Source: JAHOYW01 sp963664605
GTDB lineage: Bacteria > Verrucomicrobiota > Lentisphaeria > Victivallales > Victivallaceae
Direction of reading: 5' to 3'
DNA length: 64,000 bases
NCBI GenBank assembly: GCA_963664605.1
Contig: OY761536.1
Coordinates: 3,844,001-3,908,000, forward strand
Under the pieces are notes generated by a model. The model was not told where the DNA came from. It worked only from the letters and a program-made list of their open reading frames with translations, and ran no database searches. Every line of letters begins with the position of its first letter. Position 1 is the stretch's first letter. The translations under genes and the position numbers were made by a program. Positions 17,035-24,138 of this stretch are shown in pieces.

Positions 17035-17370
17035 TTAGGTGTTGTGCAATGTGTTCAGACCTGCCCACTTTTGATTATAAGATGATTTTCGTATTGCTCG
17101 CACCAGTAGGCACAAAAATAAAGCAAATACTGCACTGGCAAGACATATAAAAGTAGGGGTAAAGTTTACATCTTTTGGATGTGCTCCGATGTTCATCATA
17201 GCAAGCATAATAGAAAAAACAGTATTAAAAACGAAAAGTATGGCGAAAAATCCGTCAAGCAATCCGATCTTAAATGGCGGCTTCACCAAATTAGACGTAC
17301 AGTGTTTGCATTTCTTGGCTGTAGCAAGAATTTCCTCACCACACATCGGGCATGATTTAGTTTTCGGCAT
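17035..17370 (-). CDS. Zinc-ribbon membrane protein (moron candidate)
   Basis: A protein of about 111 residues. The N-terminus is a zinc ribbon (CPMCGEEI...KKCKHC, four cysteines as two CxxC pairs). Two hydrophobic spans follow (LLDGFFAILFVFNTVFSIMLAMM and FICLASAVFALFLCLLV). The ATG at 17368-17370 is preferred over the one at 17385 because GGAGG lies eight bases before it. It interrupts the tail operon between chaperones and tape measure and sits next to non-coding repeats, the pattern of a moron gene. Small zinc-ribbon membrane proteins can act in superinfection exclusion; no direct evidence exists here. Confidence 0.65.
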   Translation of the reverse strand: MPKTKSCPMCGEEILATAKKCKHCTSNLVKPPFKIGLLDGFFAILFVFNTVFSIMLAMMNIGAHPKDVNFTPTFICLASAVFALFLCLLVRAIRKSSYNQKWAGLNTLHNT

Positions 17371-17432
17371 CTGAATATCCTCCATGTTATTTTTACTCTA
17401 GTAAATATAGCACGTTAGAAATAAAGCGCAAG

Positions 17433-17846
17433 TTATTTTTGCATTGCTGCTTTTGCCAGTGCGGCGTTACGGGTTCTCATCATTCTTTTGAGTTTGCGGT
17501 TAGCTTTTTGCACCATTTCAGGGGTGTAATCATCAGCCTTTTTGGCATCAGGATCATCCAGCATGATAGAGCCGCGCCCGTTGAAAAGATGCTTCGAGCA
17601 TTTCCCACCGAATTTAACGGCAGCGTAAGGAGAGTAAAATTCATCAATAGCAGCATCGTATCGGACACGCTTGATGAGACCAAACAGGTCGAAAAACTGC
17701 GGAAAAGAAAGAGACAGCGTGTACTCGATAGTCCATCCGAATTCTTTCATGATTCGGCAAGCCAAAAAGTCATAATCCAGGAATTCTCTGGGCTTTTCAT
17801 CAGGGGAAACCGCCTTACGACGGTTCCCCTTTTTTAGTTTTTTTTT
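17433..17846 (-). CDS. Tail assembly chaperone, frameshift extension (GT part)
   Basis: This open frame continues, in the -1 frame, from the end of the upstream chaperone at 17834-18169. The T9 run at 17838-17846 (A9 on the mRNA) is the shift site. After slippage translation reads LKKGNRRKAVSPDEKPREFLDYDFLACRIMKEFG and on to 17433 without interruption. There is no good start of its own: the only options are a TTG at 17765 or internal ATGs without ribosome-binding sites. The fused product would be about 245 residues. Paired G and GT proteins that wrap the tape measure are standard in siphoviruses, and the location upstream of the tape measure fits. Confidence 0.85.
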   Translation of the reverse strand, partial: KKKLKKGNRRKAVSPDEKPREFLDYDFLACRIMKEFGWTIEYTLSLSFPQFFDLFGLIKRVRYDAAIDEFYSPYAAVKFGGKCSKHLFNGRGSIMLDDPDAKKADDYTPEMVQKANRKLKRMMRTRNAALAKAAMQK

Positions 17847-17847
17847 G
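17803..17847 (-). promoter_or_regulatory. Programmed -1 ribosomal frameshift signal
   Basis: On the minus strand: a slippery CCAAAAAAAAAC, then the zero-frame stop TAA, then eight bases after the A-run a stable hairpin whose arms are GGGGAACCG and CGGTTTCCCC (plus-strand 17821-17829 and 17803-17812). Slippery heptamer, short spacer and stem-loop together form the classic -1 frameshift cassette. The downstream -1 frame is open to 17433. Confidence 0.85.
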
Positions 17848-18169
17848 GCTCTTTCGCTTTTTCCTCTTTCGGGAGGTCATCGTTATCGCCATACATGAGA
17901 TAAGCGATCAACTCCGTCAGCTTGTTGAAGTCGAGACGAGGAAGATTAGCGCAATACTGTTCCGGCATAGCCGTTTTAATGAGTGCTATCATTCGTTTGC
18001 GAACAATTTCCAGTTCAGCAACTGATTTAGCTTTTCCAAGAGCTTCGGAACACTCTTGCATCTCACCAAGTTTGTCCACGTCCAACATTGGACAATTGAA
18101 GCCGTTTCCGGCTTCATCTGTGTCAATCCAGACGTGGGTCTGGCTAAGTTTCGGGAAAAATTTACCCAT
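17834..18169 (-). CDS. Tail assembly chaperone (G)
   Basis: A 111-residue mostly helical acidic-to-basic protein ending in a Lys-rich tail (KEEKAKEPKKN) that is encoded by the slippery run. It sits between the tail tube gene and the tape measure, the conserved place for the G chaperone. No ATPase or zinc motif is visible. Most ribosomes should end at TAA 17834-17836; a minority would shift -1 to make the longer G-T fusion. Confidence 0.8.
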   Translation of the reverse strand: MGKFFPKLSQTHVWIDTDEAGNGFNCPMLDVDKLGEMQECSEALGKAKSVAELEIVRKRMIALIKTAMPEQYCANLPRLDFNKLTELIAYLMYGDNDDLPKEEKAKEPKKN

Positions 18170-18182
18170 TTAAGCACCTACC

Positions 18183-18662
18183 TTATGCGAAAGTGAACAA
18201 TATGCCAGTATCAGCGGCAGGTCTTGCAAGGAAACTCAGCGGAACATTGTTCGGGTCGTCATCGCCTTCCGAGAGATTCGTTGAAAGACCAGGCTGTAAG
18301 AAAGCATTGCCGAATGTCAGCGTTTCCGCACCAGCATCGTCGGTCAGAGGAACGAGAGTCAGGGCTTTAGACTTAGTGGAATCCAATACATTATCGCCTT
18401 TCTTGAATGCAGCAAGCAAGGTCATTGCTTGTGTAACATCTTCGAGTTCGAGACTGATCTTGGCGTTGTTTTTGCTGATTACCTGAGCGAGAACGTCAGA
18501 ACCAGTTTCATAGATAGTGGTATCCTTGGTCTCAATATCAGCTTCCACTTTTGGGGATGATTTCAAGGGACCGAGCAAGGTTTCACCGAAAGAAACTGCG
18601 TATTTGTAGTACTGGAGTTTTGCTACGAGAGCATCGATTTGAACTTGAGTGAGAGCAGACAT
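18183..18662 (-). CDS. Major tail tube protein
   Basis: A 159-residue protein with the beta-rich composition of siphovirus tail tube proteins: EADIETKDTTIYETGSDVLAQ, ISLELEDVTQAMTLLAAF, and a C-terminus VPLSFLARPAADTGILFTF. Position (after head-tail connectors, before the chaperones and tape measure) is diagnostic. GGAGA lies before the ATG. No sheath gene is present nearby, so a non-contractile tail is expected. Confidence 0.75.
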   Translation of the reverse strand: MSALTQVQIDALVAKLQYYKYAVSFGETLLGPLKSSPKVEADIETKDTTIYETGSDVLAQVISKNNAKISLELEDVTQAMTLLAAFKKGDNVLDSTKSKALTLVPLTDDAGAETLTFGNAFLQPGLSTNLSEGDDDPNNVPLSFLARPAADTGILFTFA

Positions 18663-18691
18663 TTTTTGTTTCTCCTATATTTGTTGTTAGG

Positions 18692-19093
18692 TTATGACTG
18701 TGCGCCGTTCGTCAATACGACAAGCAACACGTTAAAAGATGCAAACCAACGGATTTGACCGTTGTCTATTGTGCTATACGGCTCCGATGAGCCACGCTGC
18801 GAAATAACTTTGAATGTTACGCCGGAATGAGTAATATCATAGCACGGAAACATTCCGGTGAGTTTAGCAATAAATCGTAGAGCATTATCACGATCATTGA
18901 ATTTAGCGAGAATTTGAGCATTCCAGGAACGAGGGGCAATCATACCAGATTTTTTAACTTCACCATTGAACAGTACCGCTGTACCATCCATATCTGTCGG
19001 AACTCCTCCTCGAAAAATATCCGTATCAACCGTGAGTCCGAGTTTTTCTGCAACCCATGAAGTAAAGGCTCGTTCTATTTCAATTACGTCCAT
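18692..19093 (-). CDS. Tail terminator / minor tail-completion protein
   Basis: A 133-residue protein located between the HK97 gp10-like gene and the tail tube. It has the expected alpha-beta layout of small tail-completion proteins: an N-terminal helix (EIERAFTSWVAEKLGL), then strands (WNAQILAKFNDRDNALRFIAKL, FASFNVLLVVL). No precise family can be named. Its ATG is 1 codon from the upstream stop and shares base 19093 with it. Confidence 0.55.
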   Translation of the reverse strand: MDVIEIERAFTSWVAEKLGLTVDTDIFRGGVPTDMDGTAVLFNGEVKKSGMIAPRSWNAQILAKFNDRDNALRFIAKLTGMFPCYDITHSGVTFKVISQRGSSEPYSTIDNGQIRWFASFNVLLVVLTNGAQS

Positions 19094-19503
19094 TAGATTT
19101 TCATCTCCTTGTTAACAATCCCTCGAATGGTTTCAGTGCCTCCGTCCATTCCACGGGTAATAAATTTACGTCCTACCTGTTTTCCGACTTTGCTTTGTTT
19201 GTCCTTTGATTTTGGACCGAGTTCGTACTGGTTTTCGTGCATCGGAATAGCATATTGAGCCGACTGCCCGTTAGACGGAATATAAACAACCGCCGCATAG
19301 CTCTTTTTATATTTTACAGTTTTATTGCTGACCTCGGAAGTGAGAAAACCATCGTCCTGTGGGGTCAGGTCTTTTATCTCGCCATTGAGATAACCACCGA
19401 CCGCATCCATAGCACGGCGAGCACGAACAGGCTGGTTTTGCAGTTCACGTTGAACTCCCGCTCGGAGTTGCCTGGTATTGAAACGAAAAAGAGGCTTTGC
19501 CAT
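19093..19503 (-). CDS. HK97 gp10-like head-tail connector
   Basis: A basic 136-residue protein: FNTRQLRAGVQRELQN, VRARRAMDAVGGYLNGEIKDLTPQDDGFLTSEV, then AAVVYIPS. A helix followed by a T-P-x-D-x-G-x-L turn is the usual core of gp10-type connector proteins. The ATG at 19501-19503 lies one base after the upstream stop; the longer frame to 19527 overlaps the previous gene and lacks a better ribosome-binding site. Confidence 0.6.
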   Translation of the reverse strand: MAKPLFRFNTRQLRAGVQRELQNQPVRARRAMDAVGGYLNGEIKDLTPQDDGFLTSEVSNKTVKYKKSYAAVVYIPSNGQSAQYAIPMHENQYELGPKSKDKQSKVGKQVGRKFITRGMDGGTETIRGIVNKEMKI

Positions 19504-19504
19504 A

Positions 19505-19825
19505 TCACACCGCCAGTTTATAGCCAAGAATTTCAGATTTAAGGTTACGGATTGTCTTAACTGCCCTGATTACATTTTCTTCGTCGTCGATTACAATGCG
19601 ACAAGTGGTATCAACTACTCCTTCAAGCGGCGCAAGCAGTACTTTTCTACCAGAAGATATGCTACCGTTGCTGATTTTTCCGAAATAATCAAGATCAGCC
19701 TGACTAAAATCGAATAGCATGCCCTTGCAGGGAAAGTCATCATAAGACGGTTTGCCGTCCGTAATTCCAGTACGTCGTCGAAGCGTCATTGGTATTCTTG
19801 CGTTACGTTCGATAATTCCAGCCAT
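19505..19825 (-). CDS. Head-tail connector (stopper-like)
   Basis: A 106-residue beta-rich protein (IPMTLRRRTGITDGKPSYDDFPCKGMLFDFS, GRKVLLAPLEGVVDTTCRIVI). Short head-closure or stopper proteins between adaptor and gp10-like genes have this size and composition. The ATG at 19823-19825 is chosen because GGAGG lies seven bases upstream; the longer frame to 19849 has none. Confidence 0.55.
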   Translation of the reverse strand: MAGIIERNARIPMTLRRRTGITDGKPSYDDFPCKGMLFDFSQADLDYFGKISNGSISSGRKVLLAPLEGVVDTTCRIVIDDEENVIRAVKTIRNLKSEILGYKLAV

Positions 19826-19867
19826 GTATAACCTCCAGAGATTCAGCAACAGAGTGGGTTGTCAATA

Positions 19868-20710
19868 TTAGCGTTTTCGTTTTCCTGCCGTGTCATAGTC
19901 TCGTTCACGGATAAAATCAGGTGTGAGACTGTAACTGTGAGTGCAGTTCGGATGGAACACGCCGTTGTCTTCAAGGTCGGCTTTACTTGGCAGTCCTGCC
20001 GTAGCACCGGATAGACTGAACAGGCGACCTTCGTAACGGGCGCACTTTTTGCAGGATTTGCCGGAAGTGGAAAGTTTCATAACATCGAAGCCTTCCTCAG
20101 CAACCTTGTCATCGTAGCTGGCACGTCCGGCATTCATGAGTTCGGTACGAGCCAGAGTATCGAAATAACTTTTTAGCGGCCATTTAGAGCCGGACTTGTC
20201 GATGAACTCGAAACCACGGAGTTCCATAGCACGATCAAGCATGCGACGGGATATTTCCCGACGGGTTCCACCGGTGATAGACATTTCACGGAATACATCA
20301 GCGGAAAGCTTGCGAAGATCACGAATGTTATTGAACGCCATCTTGTCCGTCCGCATAGCGACCTGTTCAAAAGCACTATTCATGAAGTATTGAATCCGTT
20401 TCGGGTCTGGATCGCCGATAACCGCCTTATAAAGTCCGGCTTTGCGGATTTCACTTTTTGCCCGGTCGTAGAACTTTTGCATGACCTCCGGCAGTGTAGC
20501 ACGAAAAGCACCCTTGTATTCCTCGCCAAGAGAAGCATAAAACGCCTTAATGGTACGTTCAAGTTCAACCAGACGTTTACCGCTCCATGGGGAATCCGGG
20601 TATTTTTTGTAGTGTTCGAGCACTTTGGCGTAAATCCGTTCACGAGCGGACTTACTGATAGCGTCAAATTTTTCCAGAGGAGGTTTTTGCACGATGGCTC
20701 CAATTTGCAT
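19868..20710 (-). CDS. Minor capsid / head morphogenesis protein (SPP1 gp7 or Mu gpF type)
   Basis: A 280-residue protein. The N-terminal two thirds are helical and basic. The C-terminal part carries the signature of the minor head protein family: ARTELMNAGRASYDDKVAEEG, then KLSTSGKSCKKCARYEGRLFSLSG, then DLEDNGVFHPNCTHSYSLTP, with conserved C-x-x-C and HPNC. These proteins enter the procapsid or help DNA ejection. Here the gene lies after the capsid and adaptor genes rather than directly after the portal. Confidence 0.8.
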   Translation of the reverse strand: MQIGAIVQKPPLEKFDAISKSARERIYAKVLEHYKKYPDSPWSGKRLVELERTIKAFYASLGEEYKGAFRATLPEVMQKFYDRAKSEIRKAGLYKAVIGDPDPKRIQYFMNSAFEQVAMRTDKMAFNNIRDLRKLSADVFREMSITGGTRREISRRMLDRAMELRGFEFIDKSGSKWPLKSYFDTLARTELMNAGRASYDDKVAEEGFDVMKLSTSGKSCKKCARYEGRLFSLSGATAGLPSKADLEDNGVFHPNCTHSYSLTPDFIRERDYDTAGKRKR

Positions 20711-20768
20711 TTTAAGCCATTTTAACGGCTCGTTAGTTAAAACAGGTAAAGAGTATTAAAAAATACAC

Positions 20769-21164
20769 TTATCCACGTGAGAGGCGCACGGAATTGCTTA
20801 GAATTATGCGTTTTGCCTGTTTTATGAATGGCAGGGCGCGGAATGAGATACCGATAGACGTGCCTTTTAACAGGGTTGCACTGTCACTAACACCTTCAGC
20901 ACCTTGACTGGTAACAACCTTGCCTTCTGTAAGGTTTGCGTAGTTCCGAGCAAGAAACACGGCTTGTTCAGCTACCGCTTTTGCAGCAGCCGAGCCGGAA
21001 GTGATATTTTCCAGTGTCAAGCCGTTGATCTGTGCCTGTACATCAGAAAGAGCCATCGCTACCGCGCCGGTTTTGGAACCAGCAGCCAACCCGTCCCAAT
21101 AACTTGAGTCAAGGTGGCTGGTGAAATATTCATCCACGTATTGCGAAAGTTCTAAATCAGTCAT
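20769..21164 (-). CDS. Head-tail adaptor-like protein
   Basis: A 131-residue helical protein (DLELSQYVDEYFTSHLDSSYWDGL..., GAVAMALSDVQAQINGL, AVAEQAVFLARNYANLT). The opening and the Y/W-containing first helix resemble DnaT-like or gp6-type adaptors that sit on the portal. Position between capsid and minor head protein agrees. It overlaps the upstream small gene by eight bases. Confidence 0.6.
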   Translation of the reverse strand: MTDLELSQYVDEYFTSHLDSSYWDGLAAGSKTGAVAMALSDVQAQINGLTLENITSGSAAAKAVAEQAVFLARNYANLTEGKVVTSQGAEGVSDSATLLKGTSIGISFRALPFIKQAKRIILSNSVRLSRG

Positions 21165-21426
21165 GATCTACCTCATCGTATGTTTGCTCAAATATATCGG
21201 GTTTGCACGGATAATATTCACCTTGAATACCCTTGATGATATAATCTCCATCACTTGCTTTCATTGCCCCTTCAAGTGTAGGAATCGTTATTTCACCATC
21301 GTGAAAAACCCAGCCATCAATATTGGCTCCCATCTGTGAAAGCCAGTTCATTAGACGGTTGTTACCAAGCTCTGACTGATATTTATAGGCTTCAATCACT
21401 ATTGGCTTTTTGACGTACTTTGACAT
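21157..21426 (-). CDS. Small conserved phage protein (KPDIFE family)
   Basis: An 89-residue protein of a type widespread in phages and prophages: an opening YVKKPIVIEAYKY, a middle TIPTLEGAMKASDGDYIIKGIQGEYYPC, and the conserved ending CKPDIFEQTYDEV. The family is common but its function is not known. It lies inside the head-connector block and overlaps the next gene. Confidence 0.8.
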   Translation of the reverse strand: MSKYVKKPIVIEAYKYQSELGNNRLMNWLSQMGANIDGWVFHDGEITIPTLEGAMKASDGDYIIKGIQGEYYPCKPDIFEQTYDEVDHD

Positions 21427-21429
21427 GGC

Positions 21430-21834
21430 TTAAACCTCCCGTGCGGCGTATTTGCGAAGTATTGAGTATTCTTCAACAGTTGCCGGACGATATGTACCCT
21501 TGAAGTAGCTATTTTTAAGCTCCTCGCACCAGCCGGAATGGTCAAATTCCAAAGTGTGGATTTGCAACTGCGGTTTTGGTGCATCACCAGCATCGTCAGA
21601 TTCATCATCATCCTGCGAATCATCTTGAGTATCGTCAGCTTCGTCAGTATCATCAGTATGATTTTCTTCGATTATACCAGCATCGTCAGATTCATCAGGT
21701 TTATCGTCGGGGGCATATCCAAAACGTTCGGTGTACAACTCCTGCAATTTAGCTAAGTTATAAGACCGCAAAGTTTTAAGCTTAGCACCGTCATCTTCGA
21801 GCTCTTTGTAGATTTCCTTTCTGGTCATTGTCAT
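21430..21834 (-). CDS. Acidic repeat protein of unknown function
   Basis: A 134-residue protein. A helical N-terminus (RKEIYKELEDDGAKLKTLRSYNLAKLQELY), an acidic low-complexity middle (residues about 47-85, repeated DESDDAG and DDTDEADDTQDD), and a folded C-terminus (HTLEFDHSGWCEELKNSYFKGTYRPAT). A 22-bp exact direct repeat lies in the acidic part (21586-21607 and 21676-21697). The N-terminal helix is like a SAP or LEM-type element. It is probably a virion or assembly protein; function unknown. Confidence 0.5.
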   Translation of the reverse strand: MTMTRKEIYKELEDDGAKLKTLRSYNLAKLQELYTERFGYAPDDKPDESDDAGIIEENHTDDTDEADDTQDDSQDDDESDDAGDAPKPQLQIHTLEFDHSGWCEELKNSYFKGTYRPATVEEYSILRKYAAREV

Positions 21835-22016
21835 TTTGATTCACCTTTATTCTTGCCGCTTTTCTTTTCGGCTTTTTCGATATTGAAGTGTTTCAGAACC
21901 TTGTCGTCCTTCCATTTCTTGTCGAAACGGGCACCTTTTTCAATGCCGCCTTCGATATAAGTGACCAAACCGGTGATTTCACTCTTTTTCCGTTCGATTT
22001 TCTGTAGGGTTCTCAT
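21831..22016 (-). CDS. Small basic protein, unknown
   Basis: A 61-residue Lys-rich protein (MRTLQKIERKKSEITG...KKSGKNKGESK) following the capsid gene's terminator-like hairpin. CAGGAGA precedes the ATG. It overlaps the next gene by four bases (ATGA), so the pair is coupled. No family recognised. Confidence 0.5.
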   Translation of the reverse strand: MRTLQKIERKKSEITGLVTYIEGGIEKGARFDKKWKDDKVLKHFNIEKAEKKSGKNKGESK

Positions 22017-22033
22017 AAAATTCTCCTGTTAGT

Positions 22034-22067
22034 AAAAAGGCGGCTTTGAGATTATCGCCACCGCCTT
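22034..22067 (-). terminator. Hairpin terminator after the capsid gene
   Basis: On the minus strand AAGGCGG, a loop of about 17 bases, then CCGCCTTTTT. The stem is 7-8 bp with a short T run. Located 13 bases after the capsid stop, it probably gives partial termination, raising capsid mRNA relative to downstream genes. Confidence 0.6.
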
Positions 22068-22080
22068 CGAATTCAGGTTA

Positions 22081-23379
22081 TTAGCCTGCGGCTATTTCCT
22101 GAGTCGGAACCGGATTGTCACTAGCGTTATCGATTGTTACATCACCAGTAACAGTAGCATCGATAGAACCACCAGAGACAGTGGTTTTGTAGACCCGTTC
22201 AGTGCTACCGCCGGTGATACCGGAGAGAAGCAGGTGATCGGAACCAACGTCCTCAATCAGGAAGCCAACAGAACCCTGGAGGCTTTTCCGCATTTCACGG
22301 CTGGAAACCGGAGGCTCGTCCACAAGACGCAGACCGTCGCTTGACAACCATCCTTTTTTGCACTTAGACTGGCTCACAATAGCGATCCGGTCATTCGGCA
22401 TATCGGAATCGACACGAACTCCAAGGATAGCACCTTCGTAGTTGTATCTATCGACATAGATACCACCAGCAGTATGATTATCCTTGCTATCAGTCATGAA
22501 GACCGAGCTGTTTGCGCCGAGGAAGGCGTTGATGTACGGCTTAACGGTCGGGGAAACCCAGATCGTATTCACGGTACCACCATTATCGAAGCGATTTTTC
22601 AGAGCGGCTTTGAACTTATCCTCTGTGAGCAATCCTGCTACATTGTAAGTCAAAGCTCCACGGTTGGCTACATCACCCAACTGAGCGAGCAGACCAGCGG
22701 ACATATAACGTCCAACAGAGGAAGTTGCCTGAGCTTTTACGCCGCGAATAGACATCTTGGAAAGAATTTCCGCAATACGGATTTGAGCTTCACGGATAAG
22801 GGTTGCAGTTGCATTTCCCTCGGAAAGCCCTTGGCGTACCAGTTCCGCATGCTTAGTCCATTCGATAGCCTCGAATACAGTCTGGACGTAGTTGTTCCAG
22901 CTTCCAGTTGACTCAGACATGGATTCGACGTTTTTAAGGTCGGTGTCGTTGCCAGCAAAGCCGATAACTTCGAAAGTAACGCCGGAATCGTGAGCCGCAG
23001 CCGCACTTCCACCATCACCACGTTTATGAACACTGATAGTACCAGCAGCACGATCAACCGCACTGATGATAACGACTTCACCTGCAACATCGAGAACATG
23101 CCCGACAGTGAGTCCTTTCAGCGCATCGTCGCCAATACCGAGACCAGTAACGTCATCATTATCCCAGTTCGCATCAATAGCTCCATTACGGCTAGTCTTG
23201 GTACGACTGTAGATTTTGAATTCCTTCTGAGTGAGAGAAGCGGCGGGAGCACCCATCGCTTCGTAGAATTTTCCTGCGAACGGACCAAGCTGGATAGCAC
23301 GAGCCACTGCTTCAACGACAGGATCGCCGAAGGTTACACTGTCAGAAAATTCATTGAATTGTCCAAAAGCAAATGCCAT
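22081..23379 (-). CDS. Major capsid protein (DUF5309/SU10-like)
   Basis: A 432-residue protein with strong AAGGAG before the ATG. It shows the pattern of the DUF5309 capsid group of the HK97 fold: FEVIGFAGNDTDLKNVESMSESTGSWNNYVQTVFEAIEWTKHAE, a long spine-helix region (LIREAQIRIAEILSKMSIRG), and P-domain strands NTIWVSPTVKPYINAFL and RVDSDMPNDRIAIVSQSKCK. The C-terminal 40 residues (ITGGSTERVYKTTVSGG...) look like an added beta tail. Position after portal and scaffold fits. Confidence 0.85.
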   Translation of the reverse strand: MAFAFGQFNEFSDSVTFGDPVVEAVARAIQLGPFAGKFYEAMGAPAASLTQKEFKIYSRTKTSRNGAIDANWDNDDVTGLGIGDDALKGLTVGHVLDVAGEVVIISAVDRAAGTISVHKRGDGGSAAAAHDSGVTFEVIGFAGNDTDLKNVESMSESTGSWNNYVQTVFEAIEWTKHAELVRQGLSEGNATATLIREAQIRIAEILSKMSIRGVKAQATSSVGRYMSAGLLAQLGDVANRGALTYNVAGLLTEDKFKAALKNRFDNGGTVNTIWVSPTVKPYINAFLGANSSVFMTDSKDNHTAGGIYVDRYNYEGAILGVRVDSDMPNDRIAIVSQSKCKKGWLSSDGLRLVDEPPVSSREMRKSLQGSVGFLIEDVGSDHLLLSGITGGSTERVYKTTVSGGSIDATVTGDVTIDNASDNPVPTQEIAAG

Positions 23380-23394
23380 TTTTCAAACTCCTTG

Positions 23395-24078
23395 TTAATT
23401 TGTTTCTGTTTCGGATTTACCTTCATTGATCTTGCTTTGAAGGTCAATAACCTCACCAGCCTCACGGCTTGAGAGTTCAGGTTTATCCATGAGTTCTTTG
23501 AGACGAGCTTCATGACCGGAAGTGTCGTTTCCATCGCCGCCACCAGTTCCACCGCCGGGTTTGGCTGTAGAAGTGAACAGTTCAGGGCGACTGGTTCCAA
23601 GCTCTTTCATGAAGCCGGAAACCGCACTTTCGTCACTCGTATCAATGTCTTTGGAGCCAGCAAGGTAATCAAGATAATCAGGATCACTGAAATTGTGCTT
23701 GGACGCAATAGCGGATATTTGCGCTGTGCGTTCAGACTTGGCAAGATTGTCCTTTGCCTCGTCACGTTCCTTGGTAATGACATCAAGCTGCGTGCGGAGG
23801 GTTTTAAGTTCCTTCGCATTGGCGGCAGTTGCCTTTTCAACCTCGGTCATGCCTTTGGCTTCGAGTTCTTCAACTTTGGTGGTGAGTTCGGATACTTTGG
23901 TGTCAAGCGCATCGGCTCGATCCTTTTCCGTTTTCACCTTAGCGATTTCCTGATCCAAGCGTGTCTTTGGAATGCGACTTTCGTCTTTTTCCGGGTCATA
24001 CTTAGCCAGGTAAGCTTTTTCCTCTGCTGAGAGTTCTTTGCCTTCAGCAACTTTTTTCAGAATTACTTTGATGTCCAC
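23395..24078 (-). CDS. Capsid scaffolding protein
   Basis: A 227-residue protein: a long charged coiled coil (residues about 35-125, RLDQEIAKVKTEKDRADALDTKVSELTTKVEELEAK), a helical segment (ISAIASKHNFSDPDYLDYL), a Gly-rich linker (GGGTGGGDGN) and a helical C-terminus. This is the architecture of GP20-type scaffolds. It lies between portal and capsid. No protease motif is present. Confidence 0.75.
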   Translation of the reverse strand: MDIKVILKKVAEGKELSAEEKAYLAKYDPEKDESRIPKTRLDQEIAKVKTEKDRADALDTKVSELTTKVEELEAKGMTEVEKATAANAKELKTLRTQLDVITKERDEAKDNLAKSERTAQISAIASKHNFSDPDYLDYLAGSKDIDTSDESAVSGFMKELGTSRPELFTSTAKPGGGTGGGDGNDTSGHEARLKELMDKPELSSREAGEVIDLQSKINEGKSETETN

Positions 24079-24138
24079 AATGCTATCTCCTTGATTGTGA
24101 TTGTTTACGGTGTTTTACGCGGCCCGCCCGCGCAATCA

